Assembly (NCBI RefSeq): GCF_019175385.1
Contig: NC_083345.1
Span: 119,229,657-119,293,656 of the forward strand
Source of the DNA: Lycium barbarum
Taxonomy: Eukaryota > Streptophyta > Magnoliopsida > Solanales > Solanaceae
Reading direction: 5' to 3'
DNA length: 64,000 nt
Shown: positions 23,326 through 34,400 of the stretch, piece by piece
Layout: every line of letters starts with the position of its first letter
Position numbering within the stretch: position 1 is the first letter of the stretch
Program-made: the position numbers and the translations under genes
Notes under the pieces: generated by a model
Seen by the model: the letters and a program-made list of their open reading frames with translations, nothing else
Database searches by the model: none
What the model was told of the DNA's origin: nothing

Positions 23326-23703
23326 TAATAATAAAAATAATGATAATAACAAATAAAAATTATCGATAATAAAAATAACAGTAAATGATGATAAATTAAG
23401 GATAATGATAATAACCAAAATGATAATAAATTAATAATAATAGTGATAACAATAATAATGACAAAATAATAATGATAATAATAATAAGGATAATAATAAA
23501 ATAATGATAATAACAATAATAAATAACGATTATTGATAAAAATAATGACAATAATAAAACAACGATGATAATGATGATTAATAATTAATAACAAAATGAC
23601 ACTGATGATACTGATTAATAATAATAATAATTATGATAACAGAAATGACAAGAATAATAATAATTGGTGACAATTTTGAGAATAATAATAATAATTAATA
23701 ATA

Positions 23704-23738
<35 letters not shown>

Positions 23739-23745
23739 TGCAGTA
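23030..23745. repeat. Trinucleotide-rich tract (AAC/AAT) in the left LTR
   Basis: Imperfect AAT and AAC trinucleotide runs over about 0.7 kb, densest at 23110-23215 and 23280-23330. The matching tract in the right LTR (36240-36900) is shorter, with fewer AAC and AAT units. That length difference is the largest change between the two LTRs. Confidence 0.9.
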
Positions 23746-23881
23746 GAATAAATAAAACGTGGGTGTTAATAAAAGACTAATAATTATAGTAAAACTCATG
23801 TGCATATTTTTAATTTTCAAAAATACCAGAAGTATTAATAGGTATTTCGGGGAAGAGGCGGGACAAAATTGGGTGTCAACA

Positions 23882-23900
23882 ACTTGTCCCTCTTTGCCTG
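23882..23900 (-). other. Polypurine tract of the TR-GAG element
   Basis: On the minus strand GCAAAGAGGGACAAGT directly precedes the 3' LTR start TGTTGACACCC. A purine-rich run at this place primes plus-strand DNA synthesis in LTR retrotransposons, and it fixes the element's orientation. Confidence 0.8.
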
Positions 23901-24439
23901 GTAATGATGAAAGAATTTTCGGGCAAAGATGTTGACTTAGTAGCCTATTTTGTCCCGGCTAGAGGATTATGAAGGACTAAGGGTAAAGAAAATTACGGCC
24001 GAACTCTGGTCTCTGAATCGCCTACATATCTCGGGTTGCACGAGAATCAGGCCGTGTGTAGTTCTGGGAAGACTACGACACCTATGACTGGCAACTCACG
24101 ATTTGATGCGAACCTTCGCAAAAAAAAATTGTCCCAGTGTCGAATTATAATGACACTGGGTATTGTGATAGAACCCTGAAAATTGATTGTGCTGGAATAT
24201 GAACGGGAAATTTGAATTTGGAGCCGAGTGTTCGAGGTAGATCTTTGACCCTTGTCGAGAAGTCTGCTTGTTCTTCCCGACGTATTGCCCCAGTTCGCTG
24301 CCGAAGAAATAGTTCCACGTTGCGCTAAAGCTCCTGCGAAACTAAAAACTAGATAAAAATATTGAAATACAGCGATGCAAGTGCGGTGCAATGCGGCTGC
24401 GAGCATATGCAGGGCATTAATAAAATAATAATAAAACAA

Positions 24440-25680
24440 GGCAGGTGCGGTGCAATGTCTTTATGCGAAAATTTAAAAGGGCGGTGCATGGCTTTATGCA
24501 GAAATTTAAAAGGGCGGTGCATGTCCCATGTAATATATGAAAGGCGATGCTCAGCCTTATGCATAAATTTACAAAGGGCGGTGCATGGCCCATGTAATAT
24601 ATGAAAGGCGGTGCTCAGCCTTATGTAGAAATTTAAAAGGGCGGTGCATGACCCATGAAATATATGAAAAGCGGTGCTCAGCCTTATGCAGAAATTTACA
24701 AAGGGCGGTGCATGGCCCCCTGTAATATATGCAAGCGATGCAAAGGGCGGTGCGCAGCCCATGCAGAAATTTAAAAGGGCGGTGCATGGCCCATGCAATG
24801 TATGAAAGGCGGTGCTCAGCCTTATGCGGAAATTTACAAAGGGCGGTGCATGGCCCATGTAATATATGAAAGGCGGTGCATAGCCTTATACAGAAATTTA
24901 AAAAGGGCGGTGCATGGCCCATGAAATATATAAAAGGCGGTGCTCAGCCTTATGCAGAAATTTACAAAGGGCGGTGCATGGCCCCTGTAATATATGCAAG
25001 CGATGCAAAGGGCGGTGCATGGCCCATGCAATGTATGAAAGGCGGTGTTCAGCCTTATGCGGAAATTTACAAAGGGCAGTGCATGGCCCATGTAATATAT
25101 GAAAGGCGGTGCACAGCCTTATACAGAAATTTAAAAAGGGCGGTGCATGGCCCATGAAATATATGAAAGGCGGTGCTCAGCCTTATGCAGAAATTTACAA
25201 AGGGCGGTGCATGGCCCCTATAATATATGCAAGCGATGCGAAGAGCGGTGCGCAGCTCATGCATCATATGAAAGGCGGTGCATGGTCTTATGCAGAAATT
25301 TAAAAGGGCGGTGCATGGCCCAGTGAATATATGAAAGCGATGCGAAGAGCGGTGCGCAGCTCATGTATCATATGAAAGGCGGTGCATGGCCTTATGCAGA
25401 AATTTAAAAAGGGCGGTGCATGGCCCAGTAAACATGAAAGGCGGTGCTCAGCCTTATGCAGAAATTTACAAAGGGCGGTGCATGGCCCATGTAATATATG
25501 AAAGGCGGTGCACAGCCTTATACAGAAATTTAAAAAGGGCGGTGCATGGCCCATGAAATATATGAAAGGCGGTGCTCAGCCTTATGCAGAAATTTACAAA
25601 GGGCGGTGCATGGCCCCTGTAATATATGCAAGCGATGCGAAGAGCGGTGCGCAGCTCATGCATCATATGAAAGGCGGTTG
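24440..25680. repeat. Tandem array 1: about 63-bp unit with higher-order structure
   Basis: Units share GGGCGGTGCATGGCCCATG, then an AATATATGAAAGGCGGTGC word, then CAGCCTTATGCAGAAATTT. Neighbouring starts such as 24576 and 24639 are 63 bp apart. A composite block including GCAAGCGATGC recurs about every 230-250 bp, giving a higher-order repeat. Because 63 is a multiple of 3, long ORFs appear in several frames on both strands; none has a start or composition suggesting a real protein. Confidence 0.93.
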
Positions 25681-26036
25681 AGCCCAAAATGTCCTATTTT
25701 AGGGTGGAAGAAACCCGTGTATCCTGTTTTAGGGTGGACGAACCCAAGCATCCTATTTTAGGGTGGAAGAACCTGATATCCTATTTTAGGGTGGAAGAAC
25801 CCGATATCCTATTTTAGGGTGGAAGAACCCAAGTATCCTATTTTAGGGTGGAAGAACCCAAGTATCCTATTTTAGGGTGGAAGAACCCAATATCCTATTT
25901 TAGGGTGGAAGAACCCAAATATCCTATTTTAGGGTGGAAGAACCCAAGTATCCTATTTTAGGGTGGAAGAACCCAATATCCTATTTTAGGGTGGAAGAAC
26001 CCAATATCCTATTTTAGGGTGGACGAACCCAAATGT
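25681..26036. repeat. Tandem array 2: 28-30-bp unit
   Basis: About 12 copies of a unit with the core CCTATTTTAGGGTGGAAGAA followed by CCC and a short variable spacer. Starts at 25693, 25723, 25752 and 25780 give periods of 30, 29 and 28 bp. It abuts array 1 with no gap. Confidence 0.93.
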
Positions 26037-26059
26037 TGTGCGTTTGCGAACAATGATGA

Positions 26060-26605
26060 TGTGCCTTTGCGGGGCATTTGGAAGTAATAATGCAATGCAG
26101 GTGCGGTGCTTTTGCAGTGCGGGACATTTGAAAGCAGTAGTGCGTATGCAGTGCGGGAAATTTAAAGCGATAGTGCATATGCAGTGCGTGGTATTTAAAA
26201 TAGTAGTGCATGCAGTGCGGAGAGTTTAAAACAATAGTGCATATGCAGTGCGTGGTATTAAAAATAATAGTGCATGCAGTGCAGGGAATTTAAAGCAGAA
26301 GTGCGTGGTATTTAAAATAGTAGTGCATGCAGTGCGGGAAATTTAAAGCAGCAGTGCGTGGTATTTAAAATAGTAGTGCATGTAGTGCGGGGAATTTAAA
26401 GCAATAGTGCATATGTGGTGAGTGGTATTTAAAATAGTAGTGCATGCAGTGCGGGGAATTTAAAGCAATAGTGCATATGTGGTGCGTGGTATTTAAAATA
26501 GTAGTGCATGCGCAGAGCATTTGAAAGCAATAGTGCATATGTGGTGCGTGGTATTTAAAATAGTAGTGCATGCGCAGAGCATTTGAAAGCAATAATATTT
26601 GTGCG
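26060..26605. repeat. Tandem array 3: 53-64-bp unit
   Basis: About 8 units of the form GTGCGTGGTATTTAAAATAG, then TAGTGCATGCAGTGCGGG, then AATTTAAAGCA. The period varies from about 53 to 64 bp. GGTGC/AGTGC words recall array 1, so the two arrays may share an origin. Confidence 0.88.
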
Positions 26606-27231
26606 TGTTATAGGAAGATTCAAACCGCTCGATGCGCAGTCCCTGCAAAGCTGTAAGCATACTTCGGCTTCCGCAACTGGAAACCTTGGTGATATTTCAC
26701 CTTGCTAAAATGTTTCCATAAATAAAATTCCTGCGCTCAAAGAAAATTATGAGTTTCGAAATTTGTGTTGATTTTGAATCATCCTTTGCTTCATGACTTT
26801 CGTGATGCTTTCTTGATGCTAAGATTCGTATGCCGTGCATTATCGTTGAGGAGTAGCTAAAAATCGGTTCTGCGTTACTCAAAGAAAATTTGTTAGTATA
26901 AAGGGAAGTGGTTGCCTTGCATTGAACATTGAAGCTTTGGCTTTGAATCTGCGCTTCTCGTTGCTATGCCATTGCGGAAATCTGATTATGTGAATATGGC
27001 TTGGGATAAGCTGTCTGCAAAATTTCTCCAGTTCGGCTATGGGGGGAAAATTGGGATTTTTTTATTTATTGAGACCGGACCCAACATGGGCGCCTACGTA
27101 TCCTACTACTAACAGGAATCAGGTCGACCGTAGTTCATTGAAAAAGTCTAGAAAAGATTACAAGATAGCGGCTATTCCTAAAGATGGGCATGTGGAGGAT
27201 GATATTCTCGATTGGCGAGATGATGTCCCTA
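26606..27231. other. Element core between array 3 and gag; no gene
   Basis: Non-coding core DNA downstream of gag on the element strand. It contains one copy of the CCTACGTATCC ... ACCGTAGTTC motif at 27091-27136. A short plus-strand ORF (27039-27302) overlaps the gag end and is not supported. This is where protease and RT would be expected in a complete Tat element, and neither is seen. Confidence 0.6.
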
Positions 27232-28800
27232 TCAGTCTGCTTGACTTGTTGCACGCTTTCTTTTCAAATGCCTTGGTGCCAGTTTCGATGAATCGCCCTT
27301 AACAACAGTTGTCTTTGTGTTTGCAATATTACCGGTTGAAGGCTCTAGCTGTAGCTTTATCTTGCCATTTTCAATCATGCTTTGAATCTTAAATCTTAGT
27401 GCTGGACATTCTTCAATGTCATGTCCTTGAATGTTTGAGTGATAAGCACAACTCTTAGATAAATCAAAGTTTGGCGGTGGATGCTTAGGTATAAATCCCT
27501 TATTTGGTTGTAGAATACCCTTAGCACTCAACCTCTTAAATATATTTGCCAATGGTTCATTTAGAGTAGTGAAGCAAAAAGATTTCCTCTTCTTTTTATG
27601 TTGAGATCTTGATTCTGCTTGGTGAACCCGTCGTTGGTAGCCTTGCTGGGAGTTTTGCTGACAAGGGCATTGCATAGTGGCATGAGATTGAAAAATTTGG
27701 TGACTTTTATGGCATTGCGCTTAATGCATAGTCGTGGAAGCAAATTGGTTTTCCTTCATTTCACTTTGCAGATTTCCTAGTATCTTCGCTTGGAAGGTTT
27801 GGTGAACGTCTTGTGTTGCTGAGCTATCTATAATTCTTCCTTCTTGAAAGGCATTTTCTAGTTCTCTACCAATCCTAATCAAATCAGAGAAGTTGTGTGC
27901 ACAAGCTCCGAGCAACTTATCATAATATAAGTCTTCCTGAATTTGGATGAAGGTTGAGATCAATTCCCTCTCGGATAATGGAGGATGTATTTTTTAAGCT
28001 TCTAACCTCCATCGTATGGCATATTCTTGGAAAGTCTCATGTGGCGTTTTCTTTATTCTAAGCAAATCGGCTATGTGCGGACCGCCTCCATTGTTAAACT
28101 CGAATTGCTTTATAAATCCGCGGGCCATATCTTCCCACGTAAGCCATTTGCTAAAATCTTGTTTAGTGTACCAATAGAGTGCTTATCCTGATAAATTTTG
28201 AATGAACAATCTCATTCGTACGGCTTCAATATGTCCAATACCAATTAATCTGCTGCAATAGTCCTTTAAATGAGCGACGGGATCTCCCTTCCCATTGAAA
28301 GTGTTAAACTTAGGTATTTTGTACCCTGACGGAAGCTCAACGTTTGGATGCACACATAAATCTTCATACTTCAAAATCTGGAAATTCCTTGAACATAACT
28401 CTTCATTAACGACTTTCCTCAAATTGTGGAGTTCTTTTCCCAAATCTTCATGGTAAAGCGACTTGATTTCCTTTCCAGGCCTCCTGTATGGGGATATTGC
28501 CAGTTCGTTTTTCTTACTTTTCTCAAATTGAGCGGTGGTTATGGAAAATTGAGGATTAGGAATTATCGCTACTTGATCAGGAGTGTAGGTTGAAGGTATT
28601 TGTGGAATGGTATAGGTAGGATCTAAGTGAGGCGAAATGGCTAAGGAAACGTTGCTGGGAGTTGAGGTTGTGTTAGGAAGAAGGCTTAAGGTATTTCCCA
28701 GATTGGCTACAATATTTTTTCGAACCACCTTTCCTTTGCTATCGTTTTGTTCTTGCACCAAACCCATACCGGTGTTGAAAGCTTCAAATCTCTCTGCCAT
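27232..28800 (-). pseudogene. gag: Tat/Gypsy-type gag with three in-frame TAA stops
   Basis: A single frame of 522 codons from ATG 28800 (MAERFEAFNTG). Gag forms the retrotransposon particle and binds RNA. The middle carries the gag core: GYKIPKFNTFNGKGDPVAHL, then LFIQNLSG, ALYWYTKQDF, then FNNGG and RRIKKTP/TFQEYAIRWR-type residues. The C-terminal part has a zinc-knuckle-like C-x2-H-x5-H-x4-C (CAYHSNIQGHDIEEC), the variant usual in Tat-lineage gags, then a basic tail ending RKRATSQAD. TAA stops interrupt at 28183-28185, 27994-27996 and 27721-27723, all in the same frame with no frameshift. The protein ends at 27232 without reading into a protease. Function would need an intact partner element. 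Confidence 0.87.
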
Positions 28801-31390
28801 TATAGTCTCGTCCTTAATACAGATTCACAGCCAAAACAATGTTCAATGCCAGACAACCTTTTAAAGAGAAAAGTAAAACTTCATAAACAAAATAAAATGT
28901 TAGTGCATGAAGTAAATGCCCGAAATAATGTATATATATAATCCGTTTTTTTTTTTAAAGTTAGATTAGTTCGTGATCTAATTAAGCAGGCTCTAGATTA
29001 GAGACGTCTTGAGTCATATAAAGGAAACGAATGGACAAAAATGAATCATCAGCTATTTAGCTCTGACGATTGAGAATGAATCGGAAGAAAGGAAACCACA
29101 TTGGAGTAGAACATGTCATTTGAAGAAAGGCTGACTCATATCGAACGCCAAAGCTTGGTTCTGAGTTAATTCTTACCAATTCCAGCATATATATATATAT
29201 ATTTTTTTTTTAAAAAAAAAAAACAAATTGCCCCAATTTTAGGACGTTTTGACAAAATGTCTTGGTTGCATCCCAAAATTGTCCCAGTTTCATGCTCCTT
29301 CGTTTGGGGAATATTAAAATTTGTAGTAAATAAGACCGGGCCTTATATAGGCTGCCTACGTATCCTGTATCCGACAGGAAATCAGGTCAAACGTAGTTCG
29401 GATGATGTGTAAAAAGTTTTTTTTTTAATAATGCAAGAGATTAGCTTAAAGAAGATCACGATTGATCGGGCGCAAGGCAGTTGAATTTAATATACCCGAG
29501 AGTTATGAAGCACTGGCGGGTTGCAAAAAATGTCAAGGACAGGAGACCTATGAGATTGTCTTTCGACTTGTATGCCAAAAATTGAAATTAATAGGCGCGC
29601 GAAGATAAATTTCAGCGACCTAGAATGACGTGATTGACTGAGCGAAGACTCCGCAGAAGCAAGCTACTTGAACAGTCATTCTTGAACAACATGAAGGCAA
29701 AAATCGAACAAATATCGAGAAGTGCCACTTGATAGATTAGACCAATAAATTTGGACATCTACCAATAGAAGAAACGATAAATGCTGAAAATGATAGAATT
29801 GGAAAGTAAAAGTTCCATGATGTAAACCGAGTGCAAAATGGATTCTACGAGGCATGGAGCTAACGGGTCGAATGTTTCATCATTTGAGACAGAAGATCGT
29901 ACCCGTAAAAAAAATCTCTAAAACTTGCGGTTTGATGGGGCAAATTGTTCGACACTAAGCAAATAACGATAAGAGAATGTCTATTAAAACAGAGTTGGAA
30001 CGATAAGAGTTAACTTTAAGGATTTTCAAGGCTAGTTTATCTATGCGAAAATTAGGAAATTTCCTCCGACGATTAGAAATTTGTCGGGAGCCATGCTAAT
30101 AATGCGAACGATCTTAAAGGTGCTCTAGAGTGGCTAAAGTGCGCTAACCGCAGAATAAATAGTTTTTTTTTTTTTTTTTTTGGTTTGGTTTGTTTTGTTT
30201 GTTTGTTTTTTTTTTTTTTTTTGAGGTGAGGATGATGCAAAAATAATTAATGAACAATATGCAATTGTGCGGCAAAGCAAATATGAATTTTACTTTTCTT
30301 CTGAAACAAAGATGATGTTAGCAAATATCAAGTAATAACTTTTCACAAATAAATTCAAATAAGAGCCTACAAATAAATTTAAGTAATGAGCTTGGCATCA
30401 GGTGATAATCGCAAATAAATTCAAAAGCAAGCATATTGCAAATAAATTCAAGTAAACCACTTAGCAAGCAAGCACACAACACAAGTATATAAAATAACAG
30501 TCACGCGTGTTAATACGTAGGGGACCTTCTTATGCCCGAGGTAGGCCTAACGTGTATTTGAAAGATGAAGGTGTCATTATATGTCATCCCATTTGCTCTT
30601 TAATTAATTAAACGAGTCTATTCCCAAAATGAAGTATATAAATATTTTTAAGCTTTATTACATGCCAAATAAGAAAAGAAAAAATATTCCTAAAAATAAG
30701 CTAAGTTCAATTGCGTCCAAGCTTCTTTCAGAACTCGCGATCTTCATGGCTATCTGCATCACAAAAGGTTAGTCAAATCCCACCATCCTAAAGTTTAATT
30801 AATTAGAGCAATGGTCGATATTTGGCACAATCAACTTCAAATAATGCACACATAACATGATAAGCGTCGCTTGGGGTCATGAACCCACTTGGACATTTTG
30901 GTAATGTTTACTAATGGACTTAATACACCTTGGGTATTAAGCCTCCTAGGCTCGTGCATGTCCTTAAAAAGGTTTTGGCTTAGCTCTATCTTAGGCTAAC
31001 TAAGAGTTGGCTTACTAGACACAGGGTTCCCGAGCGGACTACTCGACTGAGAAGGCTACGCGGTCCCCGTTACTCGAGCACCCCGCGCATACGCCAACTC
31101 TCCTAAAATTTGGATTCTACGGAAAAAAAATTGCGGGTGCGCAAAACACACCTCGCGTATACGTGTGATAGTGTGAGTTTTCCAGAAGTGGAAGAAATAT
31201 GACCGGAATGCCAATTTAAGGAAAGCAGTAACATATTATTACATAGAAAATTTCACATAATAAAGCAATCACTTAAAAGAACATAAAAGAAACAAACAAG
31301 GCAACAATAAGAGCAAACCTAAAGAAAACAACCAAACATCCAACAAATTAATTATCAACCTAAGTTTGTTATGGTTAAGAACCTAGAAGT
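28801..31390. other. Leader of the TR-GAG element; no gene
   Basis: About 2.6 kb of non-coding DNA between the primer-binding site and gag. It holds a motif copy at 29353-29399 and T-rich/G-T runs at 29200-29225, 29408-29430 and 30165-30225. Short A-rich words such as AAATAAATTCAA recur at 30340-30450. No ORF of interest was seen on either strand. Confidence 0.6.
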
Positions 31391-31411
31391 TCCCCAGCGG
31401 AGTCGCCAAGA
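31391..31411 (-). other. Primer-binding site of the TR-GAG element
   Basis: On the minus strand, a few bases past the end of the 5' LTR, is TGGCGACTCCGCTGGGGA. It begins TGG, as needed to pair with the CCA of a tRNA, and it is the form I associate with Tat/Ogre elements (tRNA-Arg, from memory). Confidence 0.75.
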
Positions 31412-34400
31412 GGTTATACCCCTTTTTAACCGGGTTAAAGTGGAGTACAACATATTGGTGATTTCTAAATTGCTTTGTTTTAAGGAGTTGCCACCTAATT
31501 AGTTTAATGGTGAATTAGGACACCTAATTTATTAACTAAGGCAAAACTAACTAAACCTCCGTTAATAGTCTGCTTAATCAGTGTGATTCTAGGTAAGGGT
31601 TCTATATTATCCTAAAGGGAAGGGGTTAGGCATCCTTTAGAATCCGTTAACTACAGTTATCCGCCCAAACTTAGGTTAATTAATTAATGCTAAATAAGAT
31701 GCCTGAAATTTTAAAAAGGGGCTAAGAAATGTTGCTAAGGTTTTTCAAGAAAAATATAAGAATGTTGCTTAAGATAGGATTTAGGGAATATATAATAATT
31801 TGCATAAAAGAAGATTTTAAATGCCATTTAAAATAAAACTTATAAAAGTTGCTAAGACTTTAAAAAATGTTATTTAAAATGAGATTTGTAGAAAATATAA
31901 TAATTTGCATAAAAGAAAACTTCAAATGCCGTTTAAAATAAACTTATAAATGTTGCAAAGACTTTAGATAATAATGCTATTTAAAATAAAATTTGCATAA
32001 AATATATAAGTAGAATAAGACGCGAGTTTGTGCAGTGTTTTAATAAATACTTGAAACAACTCAAATGGTGAGATATTAATTAATTTTGCGATTTAAGAGC
32101 AAATATATATATAAAAAAAAAGAGCTTATGTGAGCTTTCTTTATCCTTTTATTAACTATGCTTCAAAATATGCGTAATTGACTGAAAACTTAAAAAAAGT
32201 TATTTATAAAATATATTCGAGCTTATATTTGCGTATTAGTGAAATTCCTAAGATAGTAAGAATAAAAATGATTCATGTAGCCCAAAATATGTAGGCGTGC
32301 TATTTTGCAAATCGATTATTCTAATAAAAATAAATATTATATATGCTATAAATAGTTCAACATAAAAAAGAAACGTATGGGACTAATGATGAGTTTCTCT
32401 CTTAAATTAACTACCCATTACACTAATAACTAAACCTACTAATCTGGCTAAGGTTCATTTTATCTAAGGAAACAAACAAACAAAATAAGTATTAATTGCG
32501 CAATACAAAATTAAGGCATAAAAATAAAATAGAGGAGCAAATGATGTTAAATGGGCTCAGCCCATTTTGGGACGGTTGTGATTTTGTTGCTGTTGGGCCT
32601 CGGCCTAGTAAAAATTTTGTACACTGCTGCGGATGGGCTGGACACGGAGAAGAGTTTGTTGGGCTTTTAGCCCAACACCGAATGCGGAAGAAGAGTCCCT
32701 CGGACTCGTATGCGATGGTCATGCATAAAATGAAAGGAAAATGATTAGTATACGAGCAATGAATAGTGCTAAACCTATGAGATATAAACTCAAAACAAAT
32801 CAGCAGATTGTGTATATTCTGTGTATATTTTACGTATATGCATATATTCACAATTCAACCACCACACACTTATGACACATAAACAGGGCAACGCTCAAGC
32901 CTAGGCAGGATCAAACCATATAATATTTATTGTGCTTAGACGTGCGTAGTTTTGACATTATATTAGAAAGAAGTAAATAGCTTTGATATGAGAATGAAAC
33001 TAAATCGAAGTCTGCTAAGTTAAACTCGAAAAGAAAAGAGAAAAAAAAAATGGTGTTCAGTCCGGATGTATTGTTAGCGGCAGTGAGCAAACAAAATCTT
33101 GACCTATTATCATCTTTGGTAAATCATTTTGTCCGACTAAACCAGAAAATATTACTAAGCCTTCACATAAGAAAATTGATATTTTTTATAACATTCCTGG
33201 TTTATTTTAGCTACAACAAGAAGTTTTAAACATGAAATAAAGCTCTATGCTTTTATGCCGAATTATAAATGAATACTCGATCATGCTTTGCAAACAGAAA
33301 ATAAACATCTCACTTAATTAAACCAAGCAAAGCATGAACCGAGCTAACGAATTAAGATTGGTCCAGGTCCCACACACGAAAAAGAAAAGCTAATACTAAA
33401 TTTAAACTAAGTAAGCAGCAATGGACAGAACTAAAAAAAAAACCGGAAAGCACTAGCAATGAAGGAAAATTACCAGGCTAATGATTCATATCTTCTAGGC
33501 CTGATCAATGACAATTCATCAAAAATTTAACTAAGTGAAGGCTAACTATATAAAAAAAAACCTCCCAATAGATTCAGTTAAATAACAGATTTTGGAGATT
33601 TCTTTACAATTTTTAGCTTAAACTAGCGAAAACACTATCCCGGAAGGATTAAATCTTTAAGGGAAAACCAGGAATGAATTACTTTAATTTATCGAACAAA
33701 GAAGCAACCTAGTCAAAACATTCCTGGTAAGATAGATCAGTAAAGACGAGATAAAAGCAGCCTTGCATTCACCGTACTCTTCATTTGCAATGAAAGAAAG
33801 CTAAGAATCTACCCAAACACATTCCAAACCAGATTTAAACTTCTCTTTGAAACTCTTTATTTTATTTACTCTTTTTTTAAAGAAAAGTCTCTGGCGGGTA
33901 AGTACGCTACTCATCAGTTATCCCCAAATTAATTACTAGCCATTATACACGTCTTGATTTCTAAAGGGGAAAAGAACTTAAAAGTCTCTTATGCTTTCTC
34001 TACTTGGACTGAGATCCCCATATTTCAACACATACAATCATTCTCATAATTCTTTAGACAAAATACCAATACTTAACCTTCTAGACAAATTTACCCACCT
34101 AAACAAACATTCAGCCAAAGATGACACATTCAAACATATATGAGATTACCAGATGACATGGAGTATTAGCAACTATCAAGTTTAAAACCTATCTTGGCAC
34201 AGACCACTTCATGAGAACACATACGGGATTCTGGTGAGCTTTTAACACATTCAAGTACTTCATTTGTTTGCAGGTTATTCGTACAGAGGTACACCCACTA
34301 AGTCTAGCATGTTTCAGGCTTCGAATCATGATTAAACCCTTTAAAGTAGACTGGACTTTAAGCTTAAACAAGATTTATGGCAAGACTACACTACCACAAT

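Larger units (their letters stand above)
18232..23881 (-). repeat. Left LTR (3' LTR in element orientation), 5650 bp
   Basis: On the plus strand it runs from TGTTATACCCC to GGGTGTCAACA; on the element's strand it starts TGTTGACACCC. A CAA/AAT-type trinucleotide tract lies at about 23030-23740. A pyrimidine-rich minus-strand stretch with AAAAAACCCTAGCCGCC lies at 22431-22447. Any ORFs here are repeated in the other LTR and are not gene-like; those of isoleucine and valine come from the trinucleotide tract. Confidence 0.92.

Noticed and set aside
23062..23594. ORFs of 89-118 residues made of isoleucine, valine and tyrosine
   Set aside because: They are translations of the AAT/AAC trinucleotide tract, recur in the other LTR with different lengths and have no protein-like composition.
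25681..26036. TTTAGGG words in array 2, like the plant telomere repeat
   Set aside because: Only one such word occurs per 28-30-bp unit and the rest of the unit is unrelated, so this is not a telomeric tract.
24440..26605. CRISPR-like array of repeats
   Set aside because: Units are contiguous tandem repeats without unique spacers, in a plant retroelement.
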